Assembly (NCBI RefSeq): GCF_040807025.1
Contig: NC_090943.1
Coordinates: 138,884,264 to 138,948,263 of the forward strand
DNA: 64,000 nucleotides
Source: Struthio camelus
Lineage: Eukaryota; Chordata; Aves; Struthioniformes; Struthionidae
Direction: 5' to 3'
Numbering within the stretch: position 1 is the first letter of the stretch; every line of letters begins with the position of its first letter. A program made the translations under genes and the position numbers. Below, in pieces: positions 52,401 through 62,718 of the stretch. Under the pieces are notes generated by a model. That model was not told the origin of the DNA and ran no database searches. It was given only the letters and a program-made list of their open reading frames with translations.

Positions 52401-54143
52401 AGATGTTTACCTGTACGTGCAGTCAGTAAAAATAACTACGACTTATTGGCAAGAGGCATCCAAGATACGCTGAAAGTAGAAATCTAAGAACAGTTTGATG
52501 CATTGCATGTTTTCAGGAAAATGATATAGTGGACACCTCCCCCCCTCAGAAAGAAAGATTGATTTTTTTCATGGGTGGCCAAATCATTCTATGCCCGTAT
52601 CTTCTGAAAATAATTTTGCTAATATTGACATCTTATAAACTGTCAAATAAAAGCTGTACTCAATTCCATACCTTCTAGATAACATATTGCAGTGTTTTGA
52701 ACTGAACCTAGTCTGAATTGCCTTGAGGTTTTGAAGATTTCTTTCTCATTTGCTGTACTTAAATTTCTGATTTAGGGGAAGACAAGACATGATTATGTAT
52801 TTCGTTTCAGCCCATTTAGCCCAAAATAAGCATTCAGCACATGGAGATAAAATGGGGGGTGGGGGGTGGAACAAGCAGTAAATGTAAGTGTAGCGACATA
52901 CATAATCTCATGACAGGGAAGATTAACCTCAGAGATTGTGTTTAAATGTATTTTGATTTTCCTTTCTCTCTTGTGAATTACTGACGAGATCATGGTTTTG
53001 TAGCACTATAAATAGTGAGGCTTCCAATTCTCTCAAAACCACTAAGAGTGGAGAAGTATATTCAGAATAATCTTTTGGTTTTCATTCATCACTATGCATG
53101 TAAGCACATACACGTATACGCATGTTTTTGCTTCTTGAATTTATCATTTAGATGAGTGTAAATGTTAGAGTGAATGAAGAAATTAACAATTTGTTGTCTG
53201 GGATAAAAGAAGGAAGTAAGTTCTTGGGAATACAGGGACGGAGTACATAACATGGGAGAGAGATGGTTCCTTCCCACCTCCTGTGTTCCACTGTGTTTGT
53301 TCATTCTTTGTTTAATCCATTTATGGATCTCGCACTCCTTAAAAAGTTCTTTCTTGTTGCAAAATGAGGTGAGGTTTTTTTTATTTTTGGCTTGTTTTGG
53401 GGAGGGTTTATATATAACATAGAAAACTAGTTTTACTGCGAAGAAGAGATGCTAATCAGTTTTTCAAAGCTTCTAGCCCACAGTTAATGCCAGCTGGAGG
53501 CAGCCACAGTGCCTCTATCCCTCTGCCTCCCCTTTTATTTTTCTGGGTCTTTCTTTTTGGAAAAGCAGGATAGGTCATCAGTCCTTAGGCAAATAGAGAG
53601 CCTGCATTACTTTGCTGAGGACTGGTTTTCACCTTTTTGGGGGCGGAGGGCACCTGGAGAATGGGACACCCTCTATACTCTTTCTCCTCTTCTATCATGC
53701 ATCAAAGGTCTGATTTGGAACGTTTCTTTGTTTGAATTTTGTACAAACTGATAGAAGAAGCAGATCATATCTTTTAGAAGAGTGATATTTCTGTGTTTAT
53801 GGCTGCAATAAATACAGGGTTTCTGTATTCTGACAAGAAGCCAGAGCTGTCTTGTTTCAGTGAAGCAATAATCAAGTGTCATTGTCCTGCTCATGTTCCT
53901 CCCGGTTTTTAATTTTGTTCCAAAGTATTCAAAATTCTGTAAAAATTTCTCTTGATTTTAATAAGTGTAGAGTGCATAATACTTCTTTATGAGTATATGT
54001 ATGTCTATATGTATATAGTATTGAATTATAGCCACTATGATTATCGTAAGTTGTAATATGAAGATCATTTGGAAGTGAAGCAGCCAATGAAAGCCTGGAC
54101 AGCACTTTCATTTCACTCTTTTTCATTCTTTCCTCCTGTTCAG

Positions 54144-54260
54144 CTCTTCCTCAACATATGGTGAGGCCCAAGGACCAGTTTGGAATGGCAGGAAGCACGG
54201 TGGATTTTCCCTGTGAAGTACAAGGTAACTCATGAGATGCAATTGCCTACACCAAAGCAG
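54144..54260 (+). pseudogene. PXDNL: Peroxidasin-like Ig3, first exon, in-frame stop
   Basis: After the acceptor ctttcctcctgttcag the phase-1 frame reads LPQHMVRPKDQFGMAGSTVD, then FPCEVQGN, against the family .PPQFTVTPKDQVV..G.TVDF.CEA.GN. A TGA stop follows at 54233-54235, then AIAYTKAG where the family has VI.WTK.G, so the core tryptophan is Y. The expected phase-1 exon end at 54260 is followed by GCATGA rather than GT. An internal GTAACT at 54225 looks like a donor but corresponds to codons of the family exon. Length agrees with the family. Confidence 0.88.
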
Positions 54261-56346
54261 GCATGATCATATTTATGTAAGACTATGTCCTAGGCTGTAC
54301 CATATATATACAGTAAGAATAATTAATGCAAGCATTATATGTAAAAAAAAAGTCACTTTCATTACTTGTCAAACTGTTAATGTAATACTGTTTAGAATTG
54401 TAGTTGAGATATCTAAAGAAATTGTGTATGTTTCATTTCTCATTTTATTTTCTTAAATATACAAAGATATGTATGTCTGCGTGCATGTGTTCACATGAAC
54501 ATCCAGAGGATGCTGTCTTGACAATTATCCATTTTCTGTATAAACAGCACAGTGCCTAGAACTCTTTCATTAACTTTCTTTGTAGAATAACTTTTGATTT
54601 TCCCATTTAAATCGTTTCTTAAGCTCTCTTACGCCACAAAGCACAAAAATATAAAGGGAAGGAAACTTTTTCATATATATATAGGACTGCTGTTTTATAT
54701 GCATACATTTAAAAAGTAAAAATGATCTCACAGCCCTTTGGACAGTGATGCAGGCATGCCCTTGCTCTGTGTCCATAGTTTGTTGCTTCTAGCAGTATCG
54801 TTTGCTGAAAACCTTATTTTGCTTAGCTTGCTGCTTCTTTTAATTTGGCATGCTGAGCAAATACCTTTATTGTATGAAGTATGACTTCATTCATTGAGAA
54901 TATGCATGGTGAACAAAGAATAAAACTTGAAATTTTGAGTATAAGGCCACTACATATAAAATTTGTTTAGACTTAATAGTGAATTTCTAAAGAAGTGCTT
55001 ATAAAGTAAAATCGTATCAGCTATGTAATGCTTTGGAGCTGTTTTCTATTGTTGAACATAAGGGTAACCTGTTTGTAGCTATGTAGTGAATTGCACTGTG
55101 GGTCACAATCTGCCACTGAAAGCACTGGGAATTAGAATGGTTTGGCACCTCAGAATTTGGCCTGGCTAAATAGCAGTTACATATACAGTCCAAACAGCAG
55201 TAAATGGCTCGGTAATTTTAGTTTAAATTAGAAAATAACTAACTCCTGGGTGGATTACTTTTCAGTAGAACTCCTAATTAACAAGCAACTCAATCGCACT
55301 TGAGCATTAGTTCATTGGATCTTGTGATTTTCCAATTCCACTTAGTGGAGCCAATCACAAAATGATTATATATCAAGGCTTATTTGTTTAGTAAACGACT
55401 TAGTATTTAATTTGTAAGATATAGTTTTAGAAGTTCAGCTAACTTTCTGGCAGAATTACTTGTAATCTGCATGCAATTCTGGAACAAAAGCTCTATTTTT
55501 AGTAGGATTTGATTAAAATTTTATAATGCTGATTTTAATTGCTTCCATTGGTCATTTGAATTGCTACCATGTTTTCAGGTACTTTCTTTACTAGAGAGAC
55601 CTCTGGGGCTCAAGAAACTTGGACACTATTCACAGATTCTACTTGGCTAACTATGCAAATGATCGACTTCCTCTGCATCTCCTTCTTCCTCTGTGATAAA
55701 TAATGGTTACTTCTTTGTCTAAAACCTACTAGTGAATGGAAAGCCCTAAATAATAACAGATATTACGATTGCGTGATTCTTTGCGATTCTTATGTGATCT
55801 AAATTCTTTTTGTTCTCCTTCACCACAGGAGGTGATGTCTCCAAGATGTCATCCAACAATAAAGCCCATCAGCATTAGCAACTGACAGCTAATTATACCA
55901 CAGATACTCAAGCATGAAGTGCAGAGTGCTTAAAAATTGCTACACAACATGGTCTCTAAAATTAAGCTGTTTAACTTTTCCAGGGATGAAAATCTGTTTT
56001 AACAAATCACTGCATTGAATGGCCTTTCAATTTCTTCTTTATTGGACTCTATCTTTTTACATAATCAGATCTAATTATGAATGCAAGCCATTTTTGAACC
56101 TGGCATTAACAAGAGAAATCAAAAACTCCATGTGGTATATGCTAATTTTCTCCTTAATAATGTAGCTAAACTGACCTTTGCCAAAATAAAATGTGGTAGA
56201 AACAGTGAAAGTAAAATTTTTAGTGTTTCAAATAAAGAATTTTGAGGAAGAGGCCTGTTGTTTGTAGCTTCCCAAATTATTAAGTATGGAATAATCTAAA
56301 AGTGAAGTTTACCATGCTTGTTCCTCAGTTTTTTAGTACATTGTAG

Positions 56347-56496
56347 GAAGCCAACTGCTACACAATGGATGTTGCAGTGTGGTGTTTATCAGAACCTTCC
56401 CCACTGCTCACGTGGCCCAGCATGATCACGGCCAGTATGACTGCCAAGCTATCCTTGTATCGGGGGGGGATGAGGGTGATTTTGTGCAAATCAAAG
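56347..56496 (+). pseudogene. PXDNL: Peroxidasin-like Ig3, second exon, open frame
   Basis: The acceptor tacattgtag and donor GTAATAAAGG (56497) frame 150 bases, phase 1 at both ends, with no stop. It reads SQLLHNG early and HVAQHDHGQYDCQAILVSGG later, ending VQIK. The family has GSQL, then (A/V)A.HDQGQYECQA, with the same spacing from SQL to the cysteine (29 residues to the C in both). The second disulfide cysteine is kept. The middle stretch (CCSVVFIRTF) has drifted far from the family. This is the least damaged Ig exon, but its partner exon at 54144 carries a stop. Confidence 0.87.
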
Positions 56497-57183
56497 GTAA
56501 TAAAGGAGTTTTTTATTCATTATATGGATTTTTTTTTATTTTATTGTGAATTTTTGTCTCTGAGCAGCCTAAACATATATTGTAGAGGCTATCTACTGAC
56601 TTATCTTGGCTGAGGATGGGAGAAAGGGGCCTGCTTTCTCTTCAAACTCCTTTCCAGTACCATTGTCGTATAAGACACATGTTCAGAAGAGGTTAGGGCA
56701 TACTTATTCAATCTCTTTTATAGTGTATGATCGTTTTCATATTCAAAGCAAGTGGGGAAAATTTTGCTAAATGGATAAAGGTTTTCATCCATTTAATGCA
56801 CTGCTATAAATTTCACCCTCATTTCTTCTGAGAAGTTATGGGAGCCTCAAAAATTTCTGAAGTGGAGTAATTATCTCATATGAATATTTTAAACTTCAGT
56901 AATTTTGAGGGAGAGGAAATGATCAGCTTTTCTAACAGTAGTAGAATAAGAAGTTAGAGGTTATGTTATTAAAGGATACATTTGACTTGAAAATTGAAGT
57001 AAAATTGCTTTAGGATGATGAGGTAATCAGTTATTCTTCTTGATGATATAGATATAACAGTTCAGTAAGAGCATCCAAATGAAGCTATCAGAATGTAATC
57101 CCAAGTTTTCTTCTTGACTGCAGCAGTTGCAGATGTTCTCTGTCTTTTGTAATTTACATCACGCCATTTCAAAAGAGTCTCAG

Positions 57184-57325
57184 TTTTGTTTTATTAGCTT
57201 TCAAGCTCTCAAACAAATGAATACCACTGTCAGAGTACAAATATTTTCCCAAACTTACCATGGACCATCGTGTGATTTGAGGAGACAGGGCTCAACCGAC
57301 AATAAATGGAGTAGGTGTTGTCATG
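57184..57325 (+). pseudogene. PXDNL: Peroxidasin-like Ig4, first exon, badly decayed
   Basis: One frame reads ISFQALKQMNTTVRV, against the family AVFTQLPQDTSVEV, with one extra codon. The following part aligns only with shifts: the first disulfide cysteine is probably the TAC at 57256-57258 (before CAT), and TGG at 57307 would be the core tryptophan. The donor is GTAATG at 57326, phase 0, which agrees with the next Ig4 exon. The start is uncertain: the acceptor may be the CAG at 57181 or a better pyrimidine-rich one at 57121. A CR1 copy begins about 75 bases downstream in the intron. Confidence 0.66.
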
Positions 57326-57399
57326 GTAATGTGAGAGAAGAGACCCTTGCTAAAATTTGTTATTTCTCTCATTTTTGTCTTTCCTATTACAACGTGCCT

Positions 57400-59838
57400 T
57401 GGTCAGCTAGGCACAAACAGTCAAAGAGGTTCCTGCAGAGGACTGATGATAATTTCTTGACCCAGGTGGTGGAGACGCCAATGTGGAGGGGTGCAATGCT
57501 AGACCTTGTCCTAACAAACAAAGAAGGTCTAGTTGGAGATGTGAAGGTTGGGGGCAGCCTTGGCTGCAGTGACCATGAGATGGTGGAGTTCAGGATCCCA
57601 CGACGAGGGAGCAGGGCAATGAGTAGGATGGCAACCCTGGGCTTCAGGAGAGCTAACTTTGGCCTCTCCAGGGAACTACTTAGGGGAATCTCATGGGGTA
57701 GGGCCCTAGAAGGAAGAGGGGTCCAGGAGAGCTGGTTAATATTCAAGCATCACCTCCTCCAGGCTCCAGAGCAGTGCATCCCTCTGAGGAAGAAGTCCAG
57801 CAAAGCGGGCAGGAGACCTGCGTGGATGAGCAAGGAACTACCGACAAAACTCCAACAGAAGAAGGAAGTACACAGAATGTGGCAAAGGGGACAGGCCACT
57901 TGGGAGGAACACAGGGACGTTGTCAGAGTGTGCAGGGATGCGACAAGGAAGGCTAAGGCCCATTTGGAATTGAATCTGGCAAGGGATGTCAAGGACAACA
58001 AGAAGGGCTTCTTCCAATACATGAAGAGCAGAAGGAAGACTAGGGGAAACGTGGGCCCACTGCTGAATGGGGCGGGTGCCCTGGCAACAAAGGATAGAGA
58101 GAAGGCAGAGTTATTGAATGCTGCCTTTGCTTCCGTCTTCACTGCTAAGGCCAGTCCTCAGGAATTCCAGACCCTGAGGACAAGAGAGGAAGGCTGGAGA
58201 AAGGAGGACTCTCCCTTGGTCGAGGAGGATTGGGTTATGGATTACTTAAGCAAACTTGACATCCACAAATCCATGGGCCCCGATGGGATGCACCCACGAG
58301 TGCTGAGGGAGCTGGAGGATGTTATTGCTAGGCCACTCTCCATCCTCTTGGAAAGGTCCTGGAGAAAAGGAGAGGTGCCTGAGGACTGGAAGAAAGCCAG
58401 TGTCACGCCAGTCTTCCAAAAGGGCAAGAAGGAGGAGCCAGAGGCTGATAGGCCTGTCAGCCTCACCTCCATCCCTGGAAAGGTGATGGGACAGCTCCTC
58501 CTGGAGGTCCTCACTAAGCATCTGGAGGACAAGAAGGTGATCAGGAGTAGTGAGCATGGATTCCCCAAAGGGAAATCATGCTTGACCAATCTGATAGCCT
58601 TCTGTGATGGAATGACTGGCTGGGTAGATGAGGGCAGAGCAGTGGATGTTGCCTTCCTGGACTTCAGCAAGGCTTTTGACACTGTCTCCCATCACATCCT
58701 CCTAGGTAAGCTCAGGAAGTGTGGGTTGGATGAGTGGAGAGTGAGGAGGATTGAGAATTGGCTGGCCGAGCTCAGAGGGTTGTGGTGAATGGCGCAGAGT
58801 CAAGTTGGAGGCCTGTGGCTAGTGGTGTCCCACAGGGGTCAGTCCTGGGCCCAGTCTTGTTCAATGTATTCATCAATGACCTGCATGAAGGCATAGAGTG
58901 CACCCTCAGCAAGTTTTCTGATGATACTAAACTGGGGGGAGTGGCTGACACACCTGAGGGCTGTGCTGCCATTCAGAGGGACCTGGACAGGCTGGAGAGC
59001 TGGGCGGAGAGGAACCTCATGAAGTTCAACAAAGGACAGTGCAGGGTCCTGCCCCTGGGGAGGAATAACCCCATTCCCCAGGACAGGCTGGGGGCTGACC
59101 TTCTGGAAAGTAGCTCTGCAGAGAAGGACCTGGGAGTGCTGGTGGACAACAAGTGAAGCATGAGCCAGCAGTGTGGCCTTGTGGCCGAGAAGGCCAATGG
59201 GATCCTGGGGGTGCATTAGGCAGAGTGTTGCCAGCAGGTGGAGGGAGGTGATCCTGCCCCTCTCCTCAGCCCTGGGGAGGCCTCACCTGGAGTCCTGTGT
59301 CCAGTTCTGGGCTCCCCACCGCAAGAGACACCTGGCGCTACTGGAGAGAGTCCAGCGGAGGGCGACAAAGATGATGAGGGGACTGGAGCATCTCTCCTGT
59401 GAAGAAAGGCTGAGGGAGCTGGGCCTGTTCAGCCTGGAGAAGAGAAGACTGAGAGGCGATCTCATCAACGTGTACAAATATCTGAAGGGGGAGTGTCAAG
59501 AGGATGAGGCCAATCTCTTCTCCGTGGTGCCCAGCAACAGGACAAGAGGCAACGGGGCAGAAACTGAACCACAGGCAGTTCCGTCTGAACCTGAGGAAAA
59601 ACTTCTTCACTGTGAGGGAGACAGAGCACTGGAAGGGGTTGCCCAGAGAGGTAGTAGAGTCTCCTTCCCTGGAGATATTCAAAACGCGTCTGGATGTGAT
59701 CCTGGGCAATATGCTCTAGAAGACCGTGCCTGAGCAGGGGGGGGTTGGACTAGATGATCTCCAGAGGTCCCTTCCAACCTAAACGATTCTGTGATTCTGT
59801 GATTCTGTGATTCTGTGATTTTGTGATTTTGTGATTTG
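57400..59838 (+). mobile_element. CR1 LINE, longest copy 3 (end of endonuclease, reverse transcriptase, 3' tail)
   Basis: The element starts near ARHKQSKRFLQ, inside the endonuclease domain. It keeps the endonuclease end (LDLVLTNKEGLVGDVK and GCSDHEMVEF), the linker, and RT motif A ([14 protein letters not shown]). A four-base loss near 58763 (GGCTGGCCGAG against GGCTGGATGGCCGAG in copy 2) shifts the frame before motif B ([20 protein letters not shown]) and motif C ([10 protein letters not shown]). A TGA at 59154 and two further frame changes follow. The 3' tail at about 59785-59838 is a run of ATTCTGTG-type octamers, the diagnostic end of bird CR1. It is inserted in the Ig4 intron of the PXDNL relic, same strand. 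It cannot encode an active RT. Confidence 0.95.
59785..59838 (+). repeat. CR1 3' octamer microsatellite tail
   Basis: Repeated ATTCTGTG, drifting to ATTTTGTG, at the 3' end of CR1 copy 3. It is the priming end typical of bird CR1 and defines the 3' boundary of the element. Confidence 0.95.
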
Positions 59839-60748
59839 GTCACTCCAATTGCTTTACTAGGTTATTGTAAATTTTTATGGCGTAACTTTTGTAATCAGCG
59901 TTTCTATAATTTACTTTAGCCCATGAGCTGGCCTGAACTATTCAATTTAGTCCATAGAAGAGATGACCAGTGGTTAGATAAAGGTGTCTGAAGGATGCTG
60001 AAAGATGACATTAGCATGAGGAATATATGTTTGCTTTCATTCTTCAGCGCTGCCCATATTTATTTGCATACACAAGTACAGAAATTGGAAAGAACATAAA
60101 GATTCCTTGAGGTGCACGTGGAGCATCACAGCACATCATCACTTTCAGCAAGGTAGAGTTAACTTGGCTATACTGTTGCAGTAATCAGAGCTACCCAGGT
60201 ATTACATAACTTCATATAATTGGGTGGTTTCTTGCAGCCTCACTTTGTAAAGCAGAATAAGCATGCGTAAGTTTCTTTATATATTTTCAGTATTTTTTTT
60301 TCTTCTTTTTTTAATTGAAAGTAAATATACAATCTTTTTTTGGTTCTATTTTCAAAATAATACAATAGAGAGGTTTATTGTGTAATATTTATGCCTACTA
60401 ACTACTTGTTGTTTCTGCTGATGGGAAGTACTGGTACTGCCTTAGGTACTTCATGTGACCCTGTACCATCAAGATCCTCCCTTATTCTCAGTATGCTCCC
60501 TTCTATCCCCAGCTTTGTTGTGGCATGTTCAGGTGCTGGTGTTTAGAGTAGGGTGGCTTGCTTCTATAAAATGATGCACTTCTGATGATGGAATTTTTCT
60601 TTGCTTAGGTAAAGCTTAGGAATTCCCATTCCTCTGTTTGTTTTTGTTGTTTGCTTTGCTTCTTGGAATATTGGAATATTGTAGCAAAAATAATGACAAA
60701 AATGACTCTTTGCCAAAGATCCTTCATATTTGGTCAGTGAAGTGTTAC

Positions 60749-61190
60749 ACAGAATCACAGAATCACAGAATGGTTGAGGTTGGAAGGGACCTCTGGAGAA
60801 GCAGCTAGTCCAACCTCCCTGCTCAAGCACGGTCTTCTAGAGCACATTGTCCAGGATTGCCTCCAGGCACGTTTTGAATATTTCCAGGGAAGGAGACTCC
60901 ACAGCCTCTCTGGGCAACCTCTCCCAGTGCTCACTCACCCTCACAGGAAAGAAGTTTTTCCTCAGGTTCAGATGGAACATTGCCTCTTGTCCTGTCACTG
61001 GGCACCATGGAGAAGAGATCTGGCCCCATCCTCTCAACACCCTCCCTTCAGATGCTTGTCTGCATTGATGAGATCGCCTCTCAATCTTCTCTTCTCCAGG
61101 CTGAACAGGCCCAGCTCCCTCAGCCTTTCTTCACAGGAGAGATGCTCCAGTCCCCTCATCATCTTTGTAGCCCTCCTCTGGACTCTCAAG
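60749..61190 (-). mobile_element. CR1 LINE, short 3' fragment, copy 4
   Basis: The minus strand holds only the last 440 bases of CR1, from about [10 protein letters not shown] to the octamer tail (ATTCTGTG complement at 60751-60770). An internal piece of roughly 25 bases corresponding to the QKLNHRQF region is missing. It lies in the same Ig4 intron as copy 3, in the opposite direction. Confidence 0.92.
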
Positions 61191-61779
61191 TGTTAAACGT
61201 ATAAGACAAGTTGTTAGCAACTTGTGAACTGGGAAACTGTCTTCACAAAATAAAGTAAGAATAGAGTAAGAATAGAAACAAAGCTTTAAAAACAAACAAA
61301 CTTAAATCTTAACTGTTTACGTCAATCCAGTCTAAAAATCTCAATTTATTTAGCCCATTCCAAGAAACAGAAAATGTCCATAACAAAAAATGATGGGAAA
61401 TATACTGGAACCTAACTACTTAAAAAAAGAAATTGTATTTTACAATACTGTACTCATAAATTATGAGGGTTTTTTAGCAATCATAATTGCAATTACTATG
61501 TGCAAATAAAACATAGGGGCATAGGGTTTAACATATCACTGGGAACGGAGATGATTAAAGACACTTTAGTTTGTCTCTGTTAACCTTGTCCTTCCTCTCC
61601 ACCAATTCCCTTAACAAAATATGGGAGACTTATTTTTGCAAATGATGAGTGTTTTTGAACAGCACAGCATTTGAACTGCTTTAACCTAAATTTTATTCTG
61701 AAACATCTTTTTATGAAAAAATAGAAGATTTTGGTAAATGCATGTTGCTTTTGTTTGTTTTTACTTCTGGACTGGCAAG

Positions 61780-61921
61780 GTTACTAAAAGTAATAAGTTG
61801 CATGTAAACATGGAAGGTATTCTTACTGTCGGAGGTATAAGAAAGACCAGAAAGATATGAGTATGTTTCAAGAAATTTTGAGCCTTGTTATAGCCAGTAT
61901 GTTGCTGACTATTGCTAGTAG
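61780..61921 (+). pseudogene. PXDNL: Peroxidasin-like Ig4, second exon, frameshifted
   Basis: The frame starts VTKSNKLHVNMEGILTV, against the family (V/I)TESGKFHV..EGTLTI. After a one-base loss near 61850 the next frame reads RYEYVSRNF, against RYECVARN.F, so the second cysteine is Y (TAT for TGT). A last shift gives SMLLTI at the end, against NMFLTV. The start is phase 0, as the first Ig4 exon requires. The 3' end is approximate because the donor (GTTTCA) is weak. About 4.5 kb of intron, holding two CR1 copies, separates it from the first Ig4 exon. Confidence 0.83.
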
Positions 61922-62073
61922 GTTTCAATTCCTGGAAGTTTGTGTAAGCTTATTAAACACTTTAGTTCTAAATACATGTGTTCCTCCCTCCTATTAATAC
62001 ATGTTATTAAATACCAGGGAAAATAAAACATATTTCAAGGAAAATAATAATTCCATGAATGTTTCTTTCTTAG

Positions 62074-62170
62074 TATCTGTCCTAATACAGTGCAAAGCTG
62101 AAAAGGTTTGACAGTGCCAGCAGCATGTCTAAAGGGGATTGGTTTGCTTTGGCTGTGTGCATGCTCGCGT
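62074..62170 (+). pseudogene. PXDNL: Tentative exon following Ig4 (start of the linker into the peroxidase domain)
   Basis: After an acceptor gtttctttcttag one frame contains KRFDSASSM. The family exon after Ig4 contains (A)VQRVDSAINS. At the nucleotide level GTGCAAAG and then TTGACAGTGCCA appear in the expected order, with about six extra bases between. A TAA stop lies near the start. The short match and the 153-base gap from the Ig4 exon keep this tentative. No further peroxidase exon is visible up to 64000. Confidence 0.42.
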
Positions 62171-62718
62171 CTGTGCGAATACTGAGGATTGTGTCTTTCT
62201 GTATTTAGTATTTCTGTATTCTATTTTGTCCTTTGTTCACGTAAAGTCTATATTATATTCTAGCTACTTTTGTGTAGATTTTTTGTGGATGCTAAACCCT
62301 CCTGTTTCTGAGTATTAGAATGAGTATGAGAAGGGCTATTTAGAGTACTTATTTTCTTCTCTAACATTCTTAGATGAAGTAATATGCTTTTTTCCCCACA
62401 TTTTCCCTGGTTTAAGTCTGTCTAGTCCATGTCTGATTTCTAAGGGCTCCACAGATCAAATCTTCAGCATCATATACATAACCATGCTCTTATTCTTTGT
62501 CGGGTATCCAAAGGCAACACCTCATCTAAGCCATGCACCTTTGGCTTGGCGTTCAGTTGCACATCTGTGTGGCTGTGCTTTGAAGGTCTGTAACTCCTGT
62601 GTAACCATCCCTTTTTGGGTTCCTTTTGCTTTGACTCCTCCAAACTATGAATGAGCCAGCTACGGGTCCTTCATTTTTTTGTGAAGGTTTCCTAAGGATT
62701 ACTCTCTATATCTGTTAC

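Larger units (their letters stand above)
47314..54143. other. Long intron between Ig2 and Ig3 of the relic
   Basis: About 6.8 kb. It holds the CpG-rich island at 49240 and the CTTCA run at 48463. A 144-codon plus frame (48187-48621) is the longest open frame outside repeats, but it has no recognisable domain. Ig2 and Ig3 are complete without further exons here, which agrees with an intron. Confidence 0.6.
23537..62170 (+). pseudogene. PXDNL: Decayed multi-exon peroxidasin-like gene (PXDNL relic), overall span of supported exons
   Basis: Peroxidasins are secreted or matrix-associated proteins with an LRR block, four I-set Ig domains, a haem peroxidase domain and a C-terminal VWC domain; PXDN makes sulfilimine crosslinks in collagen IV, and PXDNL is a paralogue with impaired peroxidase function in human. 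Here LRR, LRR C-cap and all four Ig domains are found as separate exons in family order over about 38 kb, with introns of up to about 11 kb. The retained introns mean a dead gene or dead duplicate, not a retrocopy. Lesions occur in nearly every exon and are listed exon by exon. PXDNL fits better than PXDN at several places: VTLGNT in Ig1, DHSQFTCH and ANTIVK in Ig2, RPKDQ and AQHD.GQY.CQA in Ig3. The paralogue call is from memory of both proteins. Family call very sure, paralogue fairly sure. The 5' end and the peroxidase core are not seen in the window. Confidence 0.88.

Noticed and set aside
52436..52520. YDL...DTLKV as an Ig half-exon
   Set aside because: Considered under the ROBO hypothesis only; it carries a stop and no counterpart is needed in peroxidasin.
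54225..54230. GTAACT as donor of the first Ig3 exon
   Set aside because: Reading on gives GN..A.I.A.TKAG at the family spacing, so these bases were coding; the expected exon end is at 54260.
54144..56496. Ig exons first read as ROBO or NCAM family
   Set aside because: ROBO1/2 and NCAM2 match some I-set positions, but the LRR and LRR-cap exons upstream, the Ig1 and Ig2 sequences and exact spacing all fit peroxidasin much better.
57127..58788. A 553-codon frame suggesting a host-CR1 fusion gene
   Set aside because: It runs from the decayed Ig4 exon through its donor and intron into CR1 by chance. The first part is PXDNL relic, the rest CR1, and a four-base loss ends it inside the RT.
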